64,000 nt of DNA from JBBREP01 sp963716525. GTDB lineage: Bacteria > Actinomycetota > Acidimicrobiia > IMCC26256 > PALSA-610. The stretch is taken from NCBI GenBank assembly GCA_963716525.1, contig OY970315.1, positions 496,001 to 560,000 of the forward strand. The letters are read 5' to 3'. The position numbers and the translations under genes are program-made. Below the pieces are notes generated by a model, which had not been told where the DNA came from, did no database searches, and saw nothing but the letters and a program-made list of their open reading frames with translations. The first letter of the stretch is position 1. Each line of letters opens with the position of its first letter. Positions 19,694 to 29,093 of this stretch are shown here, one piece after another.

Positions 19694-20490
19694 GTGGAAC
19701 GCTCGCGTATCGGTGTGTTCGGCGGCTCAGGCTTCTACTCGCTGCTCGACGGCGTCGACACGGTCACGCTCGACACGCCCTACGGCGCGCCGTCGGCGGC
19801 GATCACGATCGGGAACCTCGCCGGCGCCGACGTCGCCTTCATGCCGCGCCACGGCGTGCAACACGAGCTGCTTCCCCACCAGATCCCCGTGCGGGCGAAC
19901 CTCTGGGCGATGCGCACGCTCGGCGTGCGCCGCGTCATCGGACCGTGCGCGGCCGGATCCCTCGACCCCTCGATCCGGCCTGAGGAGTTCGTGGTGCTCG
20001 ACCAGTTCGTCGACATGACCCGTGGGCGCGCCGACACGTTCTACGACCAGGGCGCCGCGCACCACGTGTCGGCGGCCGATCCCTACTGCCCGGAGCTGCG
20101 CCACGCCGCGCTCGAAGCCGGGGAGGCGTGCGGCATCACGATGCACGCCGGGGGCACCGTGGTCGTGATCCAGGGCCCGCGCTTCGCGACCCGCGCCGAA
20201 TCGCGCCTCTACCGGGCGGCCGGGCACCACGTGGTGAACATGACCCAATATCCCGAGGCCTACCTCGCCGCGAGCTGGGAATCTGCTACTGCGGCCTCGC
20301 GCTCGTCACCGACTACGACGTGGGTCTCGACGACGACCCCGCGGTGGCACCGGTGACGCAGGAGCAGGTGTACGCCGTCATGGAGCGCAACATCGAGCGC
20401 GTACGGTCGCTGCTCGCGGCAATGGCGCCCGCCGCCGACCGGCCGCCAGGATGCGCCTGCGGCGAGGCGGTGGGCCCACTCCCCGGCTGA
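19694..20490 (+). pseudogene. S-methyl-5'-thioadenosine phosphorylase, single frameshift near the 3' end
   Basis: Phosphorylase that splits methylthioadenosine into adenine and methylthioribose-1-phosphate for methionine salvage. From GTG 19694: IGVFGGSGFYSLLDGV, the phosphate-binding RHGVQHELLPHQIPVRANLW, the central GPCAAGSLDP and the substrate region VNMTQYPEAYLA. At about 20268 the frame slips; in the next frame the protein goes on as RELGICYCGLALVTDYDVG and ends at 20490. Adding one C to the run in gccgcgagctg restores the family sequence exactly, the signature of a one-base deletion. About 265 residues when repaired. The C-terminal tail has GCACGE. Confidence 0.85.
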
Positions 20491-20527
20491 ACCACCGCCA
20501 CCGCGGTCACTGGGCCGCGGCCAGCGG

Positions 20528-21577
20528 TCAGCGCAGCGCGGCCTGCGCGAACTCGCGCATGCCGTCGGTGAAGCCGACGCTCGCGGTGAAGCCGAGTTGT
20601 TCCACCACGCGGCGCGGCGAGGCCACGATGTGCCGCACGTCGCCGGCGCGCCCGCCGCCCACGACGCGCGGCCGCGGTGCGCCGGGTCCGGCCGCGTCGG
20701 CGAGGCTCGTCGCCATCTCCAGCACGGTGTGCGGCTCACCGCTCGCGATGTTGCACACGCCGGCGAACGCGGTCGACGTGGTGAGCGCGAGCACGTTCGC
20801 GCCGCGACGTCGCGCACGTGCACGAAGTCGCGACGCTGCCCGCCGTCCTCGAACACCTCGGGTGCGCGGCCGCGTGCCGAGCGCGCTGCGGAAGATGCTC
20901 GCCACTCCGGCATACGGAGTGTCGCGCGGCATGCGCGGGCCGTACACGTTGTGGTACCGGAGCACCGCGAGCGCGACCGCGGGATGGGCGTTCGCGTAGG
21001 CGTGGCACAAGTGTTCCTGGAAGAGCTTCGTGGCCGCGTACACGCTGCGCGGCTCGACGGGCGCGTCCTCGGCCACCTCGCGCCACGCGAGCGGACCACC
21101 GCACTGCCTGCACGTGGGCTCGTAGCGACCCTGCTCGAGATCGGCGGCCTCGCGCGGCGCGGGGCGGCCGGGTCCGTGCTCGGCACACGTGTAGGCGCCC
21201 TCGCCGTAGACCACCATGCTGCTCGCGAGCACGAGGCGGCCCGCGAAGCCGGTCAGGTGGAGCGCGCGCAGGAGCGACGCGGTCCCGGCTCCGTTGTGGT
21301 GCGTGTAATCGCCGACATCGGCGAAGTCGGCACCCAGGCCGACCATCGCGGCCTGGTGCGACACCGCGTCAATGCCTTCGACGGCGTCGCGCGCCGCCTC
21401 GTCGCTCGTGAGGTCGGCCCACGTGTACTCCGCGCCGGGATTGAGGAACGCGGGCTCACCGGAATCCGCGGTATCGAGCAGCGAGTCGACGACGCGCACC
21501 TCGTGGCCTTCGGCGACGAGCGCGTCGACCACGTGCGAGCCGACGAAACCGGCGCCACCGGTGACGAGCACCCTCAC
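20528..21577 (-). CDS. NAD-dependent sugar epimerase/dehydratase with a CxxC insertion
   Basis: Extended SDR acting on nucleotide sugars: Rossmann motif RVLVTGGAGFVGSHVVDAL, SSMVVYG at the catalytic Ser/Thr region, and the YxxxK pair in SVYAATKLFQEH. Between them is an unusual segment with CAEHGPGRP and RYEPTCRQCGGPLAW, a possible zinc site. GTG 21577 overlaps the kinase stop as GTGA. Residues about 225-255 read in a wrong frame (GTRPRTRGVRGRR...) although the frame stays open; the neighbouring frame holds the expected RGRAPEVFEDGGQRRDFVHV, so there are two compensating indels near 20880 and 20800. About 350 residues. Likely sugar product unknown. Confidence 0.82.
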   Translation of the reverse strand: MRVLVTGGAGFVGSHVVDALVAEGHEVRVVDSLLDTADSGEPAFLNPGAEYTWADLTSDEAARDAVEGIDAVSHQAAMVGLGADFADVGDYTHHNGAGTASLLRALHLTGFAGRLVLASSMVVYGEGAYTCAEHGPGRPAPREAADLEQGRYEPTCRQCGGPLAWREVAEDAPVEPRSVYAATKLFQEHLCHAYANAHPAVALAVLRYHNVYGPRMPRDTPYAGVASIFRSALGTRPRTRGVRGRRAASRLRARARRRGANVLALTTSTAFAGVCNIASGEPHTVLEMATSLADAAGPGAPRPRVVGGGRAGDVRHIVASPRRVVEQLGFTASVGFTDGMREFAQAALR

Positions 21578-22790
21578 ACCGCATCGGCCCCGTAGGGGAT
21601 GCGCATCGTGAAGCGCGCGCCGCGCGCGCGTCGTTGCGCACGGCGAGCTCGCCGTTGTGCGCCTCGACGATTCCCTTCGCGATCGCAAGGCCGAGGCCGG
21701 CACCGTCGGAGTTGCGGGCCCGATCGCCGCGCCAGCCGGGCACGAACACCCGCTCGAGGTCGTCGACGGGTATGCCGCCTCCGTCGTCGACCACCGAGAG
21801 CACCGCGCCGAGCGCGCCGGCATGCGCCTCCACGACCACCGTGCCGTCGCTCGGCGTGTGGCGCACGGCGTTCTCGAGGATGTTGCGCAGCGCGCGCAGG
21901 AGCTCCGGCGGCGACGCCGCGCACGGCGGAATCGGGCCGTTGACCCGGCCCTCGACCCGCACGCCCTTGGCGTCGGCCACCGGCGCGATCCCTTCGACCG
22001 CGTCGGACACCACGTCGTCGACGGACACCCGCTGGAACTCGAGCCGCAGCACGCCGCTCTGCGTGCGGCTGAGCTCGAAGAGGTCGTCGACGAGCAGCGA
22101 CAGCCGCTCCGACTCTTCGCGCATGAGCGCGTAGTAGCGGCCGGGATCGTCGACGAGGCCGTCCTCGAGCGCCTCGGCGATCGCACGGATGCCCGAGAGC
22201 GGGGTGCGCAGGTCGTGTGAGATCCATGCCACGAGCTCTCGCCGCGACGCGTCGACGGCCTGCTCGCGGCGGCGCGCCTCGGCCAAACGGTCGCCGGCGA
22301 TCGCGAGCTCGCGAGCCAGCTCGGCCATGTGCGGCGGCCCGACAGTGGGGGTGGTGACGCCGGTGCCGCCGTCGCCGATACGGCGCGTCGTGTCGATGAG
22401 CACGTCGCGGGCGCGGCCGATGCGCGCGCCGAGCACGAGCGAGCTCACGAGCGCGACCGTGCCCGCGGCCAGCAGCAGCACGAGCAGCACGCGGAGGTCG
22501 TGGCTCGAGAGGAACATCGCCCGGGCTCCCACCCAGGCTCCGAGGGCCACGATTGTGAGCGTCGACGTGGTGAGCGCGGCGACCTGCGATGTGACGCTGG
22601 TGCGCTCGAGCCGGCGCAGCAGGGAGAACGCGACGAGCCCGCCCGCGAGCGCGGTGCCGCCGCCGAGCGCGACGAGCTTGAGCGCGTCGCGTGCCGACAT
22701 TGCCGCCGCCCATACGACGGCGACGGTAGCGAGCGTCCCTGCCGCGGCCACTGCGAACGCGGCGCGGCGCGCGCCGTTCAGCCGTCCCAT
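21574..22790 (-). pseudogene. Two-component sensor histidine kinase, one frameshift near the C-terminus
   Basis: Membrane kinase with four predicted helices in the first 130 residues, a HAMP-like linker, the phosphorylated His in ELVAWISHDLRTPLSGIRAI, the N box LRNILENAVRHTPSDG, G1 SVVDDGGGIPVDDL and G2 GAGLGLAIAKGIVEAHNG. The last 15 residues need a frame change near 21625, inside a CGCGCGCG run, to read ARFTMRIPYGADAV and stop at 21574. ATG 22790 lies inside the end of the response regulator gene (13-bp overlap), so the two are translated together. About 405 residues. The signal it senses is unknown. Confidence 0.85.
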
Positions 22791-23483
22791 CGGTAGCCCT
22801 GACCCCAGACGGTGACGATCAGCTGCGGCGTCGACGGTGCCGCCTCGATCTTCTCGCGCAGGCGGCGGATGTGCACCGTGACGGTGGAGACGTCACCGTA
22901 GGTGTAGCCCCACACCTGCTCGAACAGCACCTCGCGCCGGAACACCTGTCGCGGATGGTGCGCAAAGAACACGAGCAGCTCGAACTCGCGTGCGGTGAGC
23001 GTGACCGGCACGCCGGCACGCGTCACCTCGCGGCGCAGGAACGTCGATGCGGAGATCGCCGGCGGTGATGACGTCGGGGCCGGCGCTCGGGTCGAGCGGC
23101 GCCCGGGCGCGCCGCAACACCGCCTTGATCCGTGCCATTAGCTCGCGCGGCGAGAACGGCTTGCTCAGGTAGTCGTCGGCGCCGAGCTCGAGGCCCGCGA
23201 CCCGGTCGGGTTCCTCGCCGAGTGCCGTCAGCATGATCACCGGGATCGGCGCGATCGCACGCAGGTGCGCGAGCACACCGAAGCCGTCGAGCCCGGGCAG
23301 CATGAGGTCGAGGACCGCGAGATCGGGGAGCTCGCGGTCGACGATCTCGACCGCGACGTCGCCGGCCGGCGCCCACGTGACGCGGAAGCCCTCACTCTCG
23401 AGATAGCGCACCACCACGTCGGCGATGGTCGAGTCGTCCTCCACGACGAGCACGTGGATCACGTCGAGCACCGTGTTCGTCAC
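22778..23483 (-). pseudogene. OmpR/PhoB-family response regulator, one frameshift in the linker
   Basis: The receiver domain reads IHVLVVEDDSTIADVVVRYL, phospho-acceptor Asp in LAVLDLMLPGLDGFG, Thr in VIMLTALGEE and Lys in DDYLSKPFSPREL. After LRIDVPA the frame slips near 23035 and resumes as the winged-helix domain VTLTAREFELLVFFAHHPRQ and VTVHIRRLREKIE, stop at 22778. Starts possible at GTG 23483 or slightly later GTG codons; none has a clear Shine-Dalgarno. It is the first gene of a regulator-kinase-epimerase operon and is divergent from the GT2 gene, which may be a target. Confidence 0.82.
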
Positions 23484-23596
23484 CGGCCCGAGGCTAACGG
23501 TGCCACTGCCGCCCGCCACCCGCGGGCGCGCAGTGTTCCGCGACTTGTAATCACCGTCACCGTGCGGCCCGCGCTGCGGGCTGCTTCGATGGGCCC

Positions 23597-23620
23597 GTGA
23601 ATGGGAGCGTGAATGGGAGC
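23597..23620. repeat. 12-bp exact tandem duplication of the start region
   Basis: The unit GTGAATGGGAGC is repeated once, 23597-23608 and 23609-23620, duplicating the start codon of the GT2 gene in frame. Confidence 0.9.
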
Positions 23621-24332
23621 GAGATCGACGTGGTCCTCCCCGTGCTCGACGAGCGCGAGGCCATCCCCGCAGTGCTCGCCGGTCTGCCGCCGGGGTTCTC
23701 GCCGATCGTCGTCGACAACGGCTCGCGCGACGGGTCGGCGGCCGTCGCCCGCGCGCTCGGCGCCCGCGTCGTCGACGAGCCGGTGCGGGGTTTCGGCGCG
23801 GCGTGCTTCGCCGGCCTGGTCGCGAGCCACAGCGAGCTCGTGTGCTTCATGGACTGTGACGGGTCGTTCGACGGGGCCGACCTGGCACGGGTCGTGGCAC
23901 CGCTGCAGGAAGGCCGCGCCGATCTCGTGCTCGGCGCCCGCGTGCCCGGAGATCGCGGCGCGTGGCCACTGCACGCGCGCGGTCGCGAACCGCGTGCTCG
24001 CGGCCGAGCTGCGCCGCCGCTGCGGTGTGCGGCTCTGTGACCTCGGCCCGATGCGCGCGGCGCGGCGCGACGCGCTCCTCGCGCTCGGGTTGCGCGATCG
24101 TCGCTTCGGGTGGCCGCTCGAGATGGTGCTGCGCGCCGCCGGCGCGGGGTGGCGCATCCACGAGGTCGGCGTCGCCTACCACGCCCGCCTCGGCCGCTCG
24201 AAGGTGACCGGCACGGTGGCGGGCACCGTGCGTGCGGTGCGCGACATGCAGCGAGTCGCGCGCGACGTGGCCGCCGACGCCGCTCGGCCCAGTCAGGCCG
24301 GCAGCGAGCTCTGGCCGCCGGTCGTGAAGTAG
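23597..24332 (+). pseudogene. Family 2 glycosyltransferase, one frameshift
   Basis: Soluble GT-A transferase of about 245 residues. The first frame has IDVVLPVLDEREAIPAVL, SPIVVDNGSRDGSAAVA, VRGFGAACFAGL and the metal-binding FMDCDGSFDGADL. Near 23965, inside a CGCGCGCGG run, the frame moves and goes on as VANRVLAAELRRRCGVRLCD, LGPMRAARRDALLALGL and FGWPLEMVLRAAGAGWRIHE to the stop at 24332. The start GTG 23597 lies in a 12-bp tandem duplication, so GTG 23609 is an equal choice. The gene overlaps the convergent NTF2-like gene by 40 bp. Confidence 0.78.
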
Positions 24333-24781
24333 CTCGCGGTGAGCGTGATCTCGGGCCGGCGGGGCTCGATCTCCTCGTACACGCGCTTGTAGCCGGTGCG
24401 GGCGATGCGCCACTGCCCGTCGACCTTCACGTACTCGTCCTCGTAGAAGCTGCACCCGCGCACGTCGAGGCCCATGTCGGTCATCACCACACGGTCGTCG
24501 AGCGCCCAGGTGCCGCGCGCCGTCGTGGGGCCGGTGATCTCGATCTCGGGGTGGTGCATCTTGTGGCTCGAGAGGAACGTCTCGGCGCCCATGCCTTTAC
24601 GGATCCAGGCGATCACGGCGTCGCGCCCCTCGTGGTGGTACTTGCCGCCCGAGTAGTCGACGACGACGTCGTCGGTGAGCGTGGTGGCCAGCTCGTCCCA
24701 CAGCTTGAGGTCGAGGCAGCGCGCGTACTTGTACTTGAGCTGGCGGATGAGCTCGATCTCGACGAGGTCTTCGGGGGTCAC
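24293..24781 (-). CDS. NTF2-like (SnoaL-type) protein
   Basis: 162-residue alpha+beta barrel protein of the NTF2/SnoaL superfamily, which includes small dehydratases, isomerases and ring hydroxylase beta-like subunits. It reads LIRQLKYKYARCLDLKLWDE, LTDDVVVDYSGGKYHHEGRD, a HKMHHPEIEI strand, and YEDEYVKVDGQWRIARTGYK at the C-terminal strands. The N-terminal YKYARCLD motif with Asp and the central His pair are typical of the SnoaL_4 subgroup common in steroid and polyketide gene sets. GTG 24781 is preceded by AAGGAG at a short spacing. No signal peptide. No neighbouring gene gives away its substrate. Confidence 0.8.
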   Translation of the reverse strand: MTPEDLVEIELIRQLKYKYARCLDLKLWDELATTLTDDVVVDYSGGKYHHEGRDAVIAWIRKGMGAETFLSSHKMHHPEIEITGPTTARGTWALDDRVVMTDMGLDVRGCSFYEDEYVKVDGQWRIARTGYKRVYEEIEPRRPEITLTASYFTTGGQSSLPA

Positions 24782-25091
24782 GGGTCTCCTTGGGGTTACG
24801 GGCCGTCGTCGCGGATCAAACCCGATCTGGTACAGCACGCGATCGAGCAGCGCGCCGGCTTCGATCGCGCCTATCGCAGCGGATGGTCGCTGTCCACGCA
24901 CGACGGTAGCGGCGACAGCACGAACCAAGGTGCGGATCGCGCCACGGGTCGGTCGCCCGCAGAGGTCACGGCGGGTCGATACTCTGCACGTCGGCTACGA
25001 GCCCGCTCGCGAGCTCAGCGAAGCGGAGGCGTCGTGAGGGCAGCGACGAGCAAGGCCGTGCCCGGAGCGTTCGACGATTGGGAGATCGACG
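24782..25091. other. Divergent intergenic region
   Basis: 310 bp between the NTF2-like gene and the first lipoprotein gene, which are transcribed outward. It must carry both promoters. I see the AAGGAG of the left gene at its left edge and GGGAG (25079-25083) before the right start, but no gene, clear hairpin or operator. Confidence 0.4.
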
Positions 25092-25742
25092 GTGCGACGA
25101 CTCGGCGGAGCGGGCAGCGTGATGATCGCGACCGCGGCGCTCGCGCTGGCGGGGTGTGGTGGGAGCAGTGATTCCGCCGCCAACGCGAATCCGCGCGCGA
25201 CCACGACGACCGCCACCGCCGGCCGCCAAGGTGGTGCAGCGCGCCGTGGTACGGCAGGAGGAACTGCGACCAGCGGCACCCTGAACCCGCGGGCTGCGCC
25301 CGCGTCGAATCCGCAGGGGACCACGACGTCGACACGAGCGGCGACGTCGACGCAAGCGGCGACCACCACAACAAGACTCGACACGATCAAACCGCTGCCG
25401 GGCCGACCACCGGCACCTGTCTTCGATTACAACCACAGCCACATCTCGCCCGCCAGCCCGGTGACGGTGAACGGAACGAGCTACGGAGTCTGCCGGGGAA
25501 CACCCCCGACCACCGAGGTGATTCTGAGTTGGCAGACGTATTACACGGACTTCGTGGAGATCGACCGAGGCTCCACGAACTATCCCGCCTACGAGACCGA
25601 CCTCTTCCTCAGGGTTCAGTGTGATGCGAACCACGGAGTGGGTTCCGATCCGCGTGCGGGGGTGACCTTCACCCTCTTCGGGCCAGGTGGGGAGGCCACG
25701 GCCAGTGCCCGGATCTTCGTCGACCGGAACTATCAAACCTGA
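25092..25742 (+). CDS. Secreted Thr-rich lipoprotein with an Ig-like domain
   Basis: 216-residue lipoprotein: signal MRRLGGAGSVMIATAALALA then GC as the lipobox (LAGC), a long Thr/Ala-rich linker with repeats such as TSTRAATSTQAATTTT, and a C-terminal domain of about 100 residues with two cysteines (GVCRG and RVQCD) and a central SWQT...IDRG...Y pattern. Function unknown; a cell-surface ligand-binding or wall-anchoring role is possible. The domain resembles that of the convergent lipoprotein at 25829-26431, so the two are probably paralogues. Start GTG 25092 follows a GGGAG at a good distance. Confidence 0.75.
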   Translation: MRRLGGAGSVMIATAALALAGCGGSSDSAANANPRATTTTATAGRQGGAARRGTAGGTATSGTLNPRAAPASNPQGTTTSTRAATSTQAATTTTRLDTIKPLPGRPPAPVFDYNHSHISPASPVTVNGTSYGVCRGTPPTTEVILSWQTYYTDFVEIDRGSTNYPAYETDLFLRVQCDANHGVGSDPRAGVTFTLFGPGGEATASARIFVDRNYQT

Positions 25743-25828
25743 CCAGCGATCGGAGCACGGGCCGTGGGTGCCCCGCCGCGACGGGCGCGGACAGCCGTGG
25801 TTCGATTGCGTTCGCGCCGGGCCACCCG

Positions 25829-26431
25829 CTACGTCGTCGTGGTCGGGTTCGTGGTGGGCGTCGTGGTCGTGGTCTGGACGTTGCGGGGCTGCAACGTGAT
25901 GGTCTTCGTCGCCGTCCGGCCGTCCTGCCCGTACGCCGTCAGCAGGAAGGTGTGCGACGAGGAGCAATTGAACGGGAGGCTGTCGGATCCGTTCGCCGGG
26001 TAGGTCTTGTAGACGCCTGGACCGTCGATCGAGATCGTGGTCTTCACGGCGTTCGTCGTCGTCCAGCTTGCGCTGAAGTTCTGCAGGTTGCCGTTGTGAC
26101 AGTCGATGTTGTCGGGCGTCACGAAGGTGGCGATCGCCGGCGCGGGACCCGAAGGCGGTGACGGTGGTGCCGTGTCGCCCGACGAGCTCTGCCCGTTGCC
26201 GGTGGAGCCACCGCCGTTCGACGACGCCGCCGCCGTCGTCGAGGTCGCACCGGCGGTCGCAGTCGTGGTCGTCGTGGCGGCAGTGCCCTTGTTGCTGCTC
26301 GACGAGCACCCGCCCACGAGGATCGCCACACCGAGCGCGATGCCGACAACCGCGAGGCCGCCTGCCGATGTGGATCGCAGACCGATGGGACGCGGCCCGG
26401 ACACCGCGGCACGGATGGATCTCGCGGACAT
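25829..26431 (-). CDS. Secreted Ser/Thr-rich lipoprotein with an Ig-like domain
   Basis: 200-residue lipoprotein starting at ATG 26431 (MSARSIRAAVSGPRPIGL), lipobox ILVGGC, low-complexity linker rich in Thr, Ala, Ser and Gly, then a domain with DNIDCHNGNLQNFSASWTTT, a DGPGVYKTYPANG segment and FNCSSSHTFLLTAYGQDGRT. The C-terminus is again Thr-rich (TTTTTPTTNPTTTT). The two Cys and the SWTT/IDG/Y/C spacing match the convergent lipoprotein at 25092-25742. An upstream ATG at 26566 would add 45 residues without signal character and is rejected. It ends 86 bp from the other gene. Confidence 0.72.
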   Translation of the reverse strand: MSARSIRAAVSGPRPIGLRSTSAGGLAVVGIALGVAILVGGCSSSSNKGTAATTTTTATAGATSTTAAASSNGGGSTGNGQSSSGDTAPPSPPSGPAPAIATFVTPDNIDCHNGNLQNFSASWTTTNAVKTTISIDGPGVYKTYPANGSDSLPFNCSSSHTFLLTAYGQDGRTATKTITLQPRNVQTTTTTPTTNPTTTT

Positions 26432-26545
26432 GGCGGCTCCCCCGTCGTTGGAGGCGCATTCTCCTCCGCACACCGGATCGGCGCAACCGACGTGGGCGAA
26501 CCGCACGGCCGCGAGGACATGCGCGTGCTCGCCGAAGACCGACGT

Positions 26546-26575
26546 CTCCATGCCGTGCGGCTCCATGCCGTGCGA
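26546..26575. repeat. 15-bp tandem duplication upstream of a lipoprotein gene
   Basis: Units at 26546-26560 and 26561-26575 match at 14 of 15 bases (ctccatgccgtgcgg). It lies about 115 bp upstream of the lipoprotein start and just before the divergent ammonia-lyase gene. Confidence 0.75.
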
Positions 26576-26651
26576 CGTGGTGTGACGTGACCACCGGAGC
26601 TACCGTTTCGCCGACCTCGGCACCCCGTCGACGCGTGCGCGTCGCGCTTCT

Positions 26652-27791
26652 GTGAAGTCGGCCGTCTTGACCGAAACTGCCCCACGGGTGTTCGTCAACC
26701 CCGCCCGCCGCCACGACCCTTCGGCGCGCCCGAGCAGCGGTGGGCCGATCGCGTTCCACCGCCGCCTGCCCGGCTACGCGCCGACTCGCATCGTCGACGC
26801 CCCCGGCATCGCGCAGGAGCTCGGCCTCGCCCGCGTGTCGGTGAAGGACGAGTCGAGCCGGCTCGGTCTGCCTGCGTTCAAGGTGCTCGGCGCATCGTGG
26901 GCGCTGTACCGGCTGCTCTCGGAGCGCCTCGGTCACGAACCGGCATGGCGTGATCTCGCCGAGCTTCGGAGCGCGATCGCGCCGCTCGGCCCGCTCACGC
27001 TCGTGACGGCCACCGACGGCAACCACGGCCGGGCGGTCGCCCACGTCGCCCGCCTGCTCGGCCTCCGCGCCCGGATCTTCGTGCCGGCCGGAACCGCGGC
27101 GGCCCGCATCGCCGCAATCGAGTCGGAGGGCGCGCCGGTCACGGTCGTCGACGGCACGTACGACGACGCCGTCGTCGCGTCGGCCACATCGGCCGCATCG
27201 GCGGGCGACGGCGCGCTCGTGGTGTCCGACACGTCGTGGCCGGGCTACACCACCGTTCCCCGCGCCGTCATCGAGGGGTACGGCACGATCCTCACCGAGG
27301 TCGATGCCCAACTCGCGGGCACGCCGCCCGACCTCGTCGTCGTGCCGATGGGCGTCGGCGCGCTGGCGGCGGCGGTGGTGGCACACCGCGCAGCACACGC
27401 GATCGTGGTCGTCGTCGAGCCGATCACCGCGGCGTGCGGCTTGCGCTCGGCCGAGGCCGGCCACCTGGTGCCCGTGCCGGGCCCGCACGACTCGATCATG
27501 GCCGGCCTCAACTGCGGCGCGGTGTCGGTGGTGGCCTGGCCTCTGCTGCACGAAGGCGTCGACGTGTTCGTCGCGATCGACGACGGGCGCGCCGAACGGG
27601 CGATGCGCGACCTCGCGGCGATCGGCGTCGTCGCGGGCGAGACCGGTGCGGCGTCGCTCGCGGGCCTGCGCGCGCTCGTGGAGTCACATGTGCTCGACCG
27701 CCGCGCCCGGCACGCACTCGTGCTCGTCACCGAGGGCGCGACCGACCCCGTTGCCTACGAGCGCATTGTCGGCGTGAAGCTGGAGCGCTGA
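26652..27791 (+). CDS. Diaminopropionate ammonia-lyase-like PLP enzyme
   Basis: Fold-type II PLP enzyme of 379 residues, related to diaminopropionate ammonia-lyase, which splits 2,3-diaminopropionate into pyruvate and ammonia. The Schiff-base Lys is about residue 77 in SSRLGLPAFKVLGASWALY, where that family has a closely similar motif; ATDGNHGRAVAHVARLLG is the cofactor-phosphate and substrate loop, and VVPMGVGALAAAVV the Gly-rich phosphate site. Early residues RRHDPSARPSSGGPIAFHRR also fit that family. It could instead act on other beta-substituted amino acids. GTG 26652 has no good Shine-Dalgarno. It stands alone between convergent and divergent neighbours. Confidence 0.82.
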   Translation: MKSAVLTETAPRVFVNPARRHDPSARPSSGGPIAFHRRLPGYAPTRIVDAPGIAQELGLARVSVKDESSRLGLPAFKVLGASWALYRLLSERLGHEPAWRDLAELRSAIAPLGPLTLVTATDGNHGRAVAHVARLLGLRARIFVPAGTAAARIAAIESEGAPVTVVDGTYDDAVVASATSAASAGDGALVVSDTSWPGYTTVPRAVIEGYGTILTEVDAQLAGTPPDLVVVPMGVGALAAAVVAHRAAHAIVVVVEPITAACGLRSAEAGHLVPVPGPHDSIMAGLNCGAVSVVAWPLLHEGVDVFVAIDDGRAERAMRDLAAIGVVAGETGAASLAGLRALVESHVLDRRARHALVLVTEGATDPVAYERIVGVKLER

Positions 27792-27800
27792 GGGCGCGGA

Positions 27801-29093
27801 CTACGGGAGCGACTTGAGCAGTTGCTGGTGCACCGCGTTCCACGCCGGCTTCTTCGAGCCGTTCGTGCGCTCGAGGCCCATCTTGCACAGCCACTGCGTG
27901 TTGTCGTTGCACTTGTCGCGCTCGGAGTACAGGAACAGCGGGCCCGCGTACGGGAACGTGAACCATGTACGGATCGTGAGCGGGAGCTCGGCGGCCTGGA
28001 ACGACTCGGTGCCGACCTGGACACCGTCCCAGAACCGGTAGCTCTGCGGCGATTGCGACGACGTGGGCCAGCCGATCTCCGTGGCCCAGATCTTCAAGTT
28101 CGCGGCCCCGAACACGGCCATCACGTAGTACATGACCGGGACCTGGTTGTAGAAGGGGTTGAAGTTGAGCTTCTCGTTCGGGTAGGCAGGGAACGTGTAC
28201 GGGTGGATGCCCACGCCGTTGATCTGCTTGAACACGCCCGTAGTGGCCATGCCGTACACGAAGTTCGCCGGCGCGTAGTTGCCGTTGACGTTGCCGGCCG
28301 GCGCCATGCCGCCGCTGATGATCACGGCCTTGTGGTCGATGCGGTGCATGCTCCAGGCCACGCTGTGCAGGAAGTTGCCGTAGCGGACCGGGTCGGCCGG
28401 GGTCCAGCCACCCACGAGGTTCGGCTCGTTCCAGACCTCCCACTCGGTGACCGACCCGACGAGACCGGCCGGGCGGGCGTGACCCACCGGCGAGTAGCGG
28501 TTGACCGCGGCGTTGGCGAAGCGCACGAAGTCGTTCACGTGCTTCGGCGGCACGTGCGACGGGTCCTGGGTGCCCTTCGGCAGCGGGTTGGGCCGCGCCC
28601 ACGGCGGCGTGAACGTCATGTCGAAGAGCACCTGGATGCCGAACTTCGCCGCCGCGTTCACGACGTTGTCGTAGGTGCTCCAGTTCCAGTTCGTGGGGCC
28701 GTACGGCTGGACGCTCCACCAGTTGAGGTCGCAGCGCACCTGGCCCGCGCCGAGCAACACCATCTGGTACATCGCGCCGAGCACGGCGATCGGGTTCGGG
28801 TCGCCGCAGGCCTGCGGGAGCGGCGTGTACCCCGTGACCGAACCGTAGGAGTGGGGCTTGACGTCGCTCGTGAGCGGTGATTCGACGGTGGCCCACGCGG
28901 GCCGGGCCCCGGTGGTGCTCGACTGCGCCTCCGCGGCCGGCAACACGGAGCCGACCAACGACTGCGCCGGCGCCTGCACGGTGGACGCACCGGCGACGGT
29001 GCCCGTCGCGAGCACCAGCGCCACTACCAACGAAAGACCTACAGAACGACTACGCACGACCGGGCCGACCTTCTTTGCCACCACGCTGAACAC
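27801..29093 (-). CDS. Secreted clan-A glycoside hydrolase (GH5/GH39-like)
   Basis: 430-residue exported TIM-barrel hydrolase. A basic N-terminus and the hydrophobic VGLSLVVALVLATGTVAGAS form a Sec signal. The acid/base Glu is about residue 223 in EWEVWNEPNL and the nucleophile about residue 339 in IWATEIGWPT; HPYTFP and the strand-2 FDMTFTPPW also fit clan GH-A. The substrate is not evident; xylosidase, mannanase or iduronidase-like activity are all possible. The start is doubtful: GTG 29093 lies in a 15-bp tandem repeat, and GTG 29057 (MRSRSVGLSL) would give a cleaner signal. It may serve the same glycans as the beta-helix proteins at 36-41 kb. Confidence 0.78.
   Translation of the reverse strand: MFSVVAKKVGPVVRSRSVGLSLVVALVLATGTVAGASTVQAPAQSLVGSVLPAAEAQSSTTGARPAWATVESPLTSDVKPHSYGSVTGYTPLPQACGDPNPIAVLGAMYQMVLLGAGQVRCDLNWWSVQPYGPTNWNWSTYDNVVNAAAKFGIQVLFDMTFTPPWARPNPLPKGTQDPSHVPPKHVNDFVRFANAAVNRYSPVGHARPAGLVGSVTEWEVWNEPNLVGGWTPADPVRYGNFLHSVAWSMHRIDHKAVIISGGMAPAGNVNGNYAPANFVYGMATTGVFKQINGVGIHPYTFPAYPNEKLNFNPFYNQVPVMYYVMAVFGAANLKIWATEIGWPTSSQSPQSYRFWDGVQVGTESFQAAELPLTIRTWFTFPYAGPLFLYSERDKCNDNTQWLCKMGLERTNGSKKPAWNAVHQQLLKSLP

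Noticed and set aside
24966..27551. Open frame of 861 codons on the - strand
   Set aside because: Runs across the lipoprotein and PLP-enzyme genes in a shadow frame and is Arg/His/Asp-rich without motifs.
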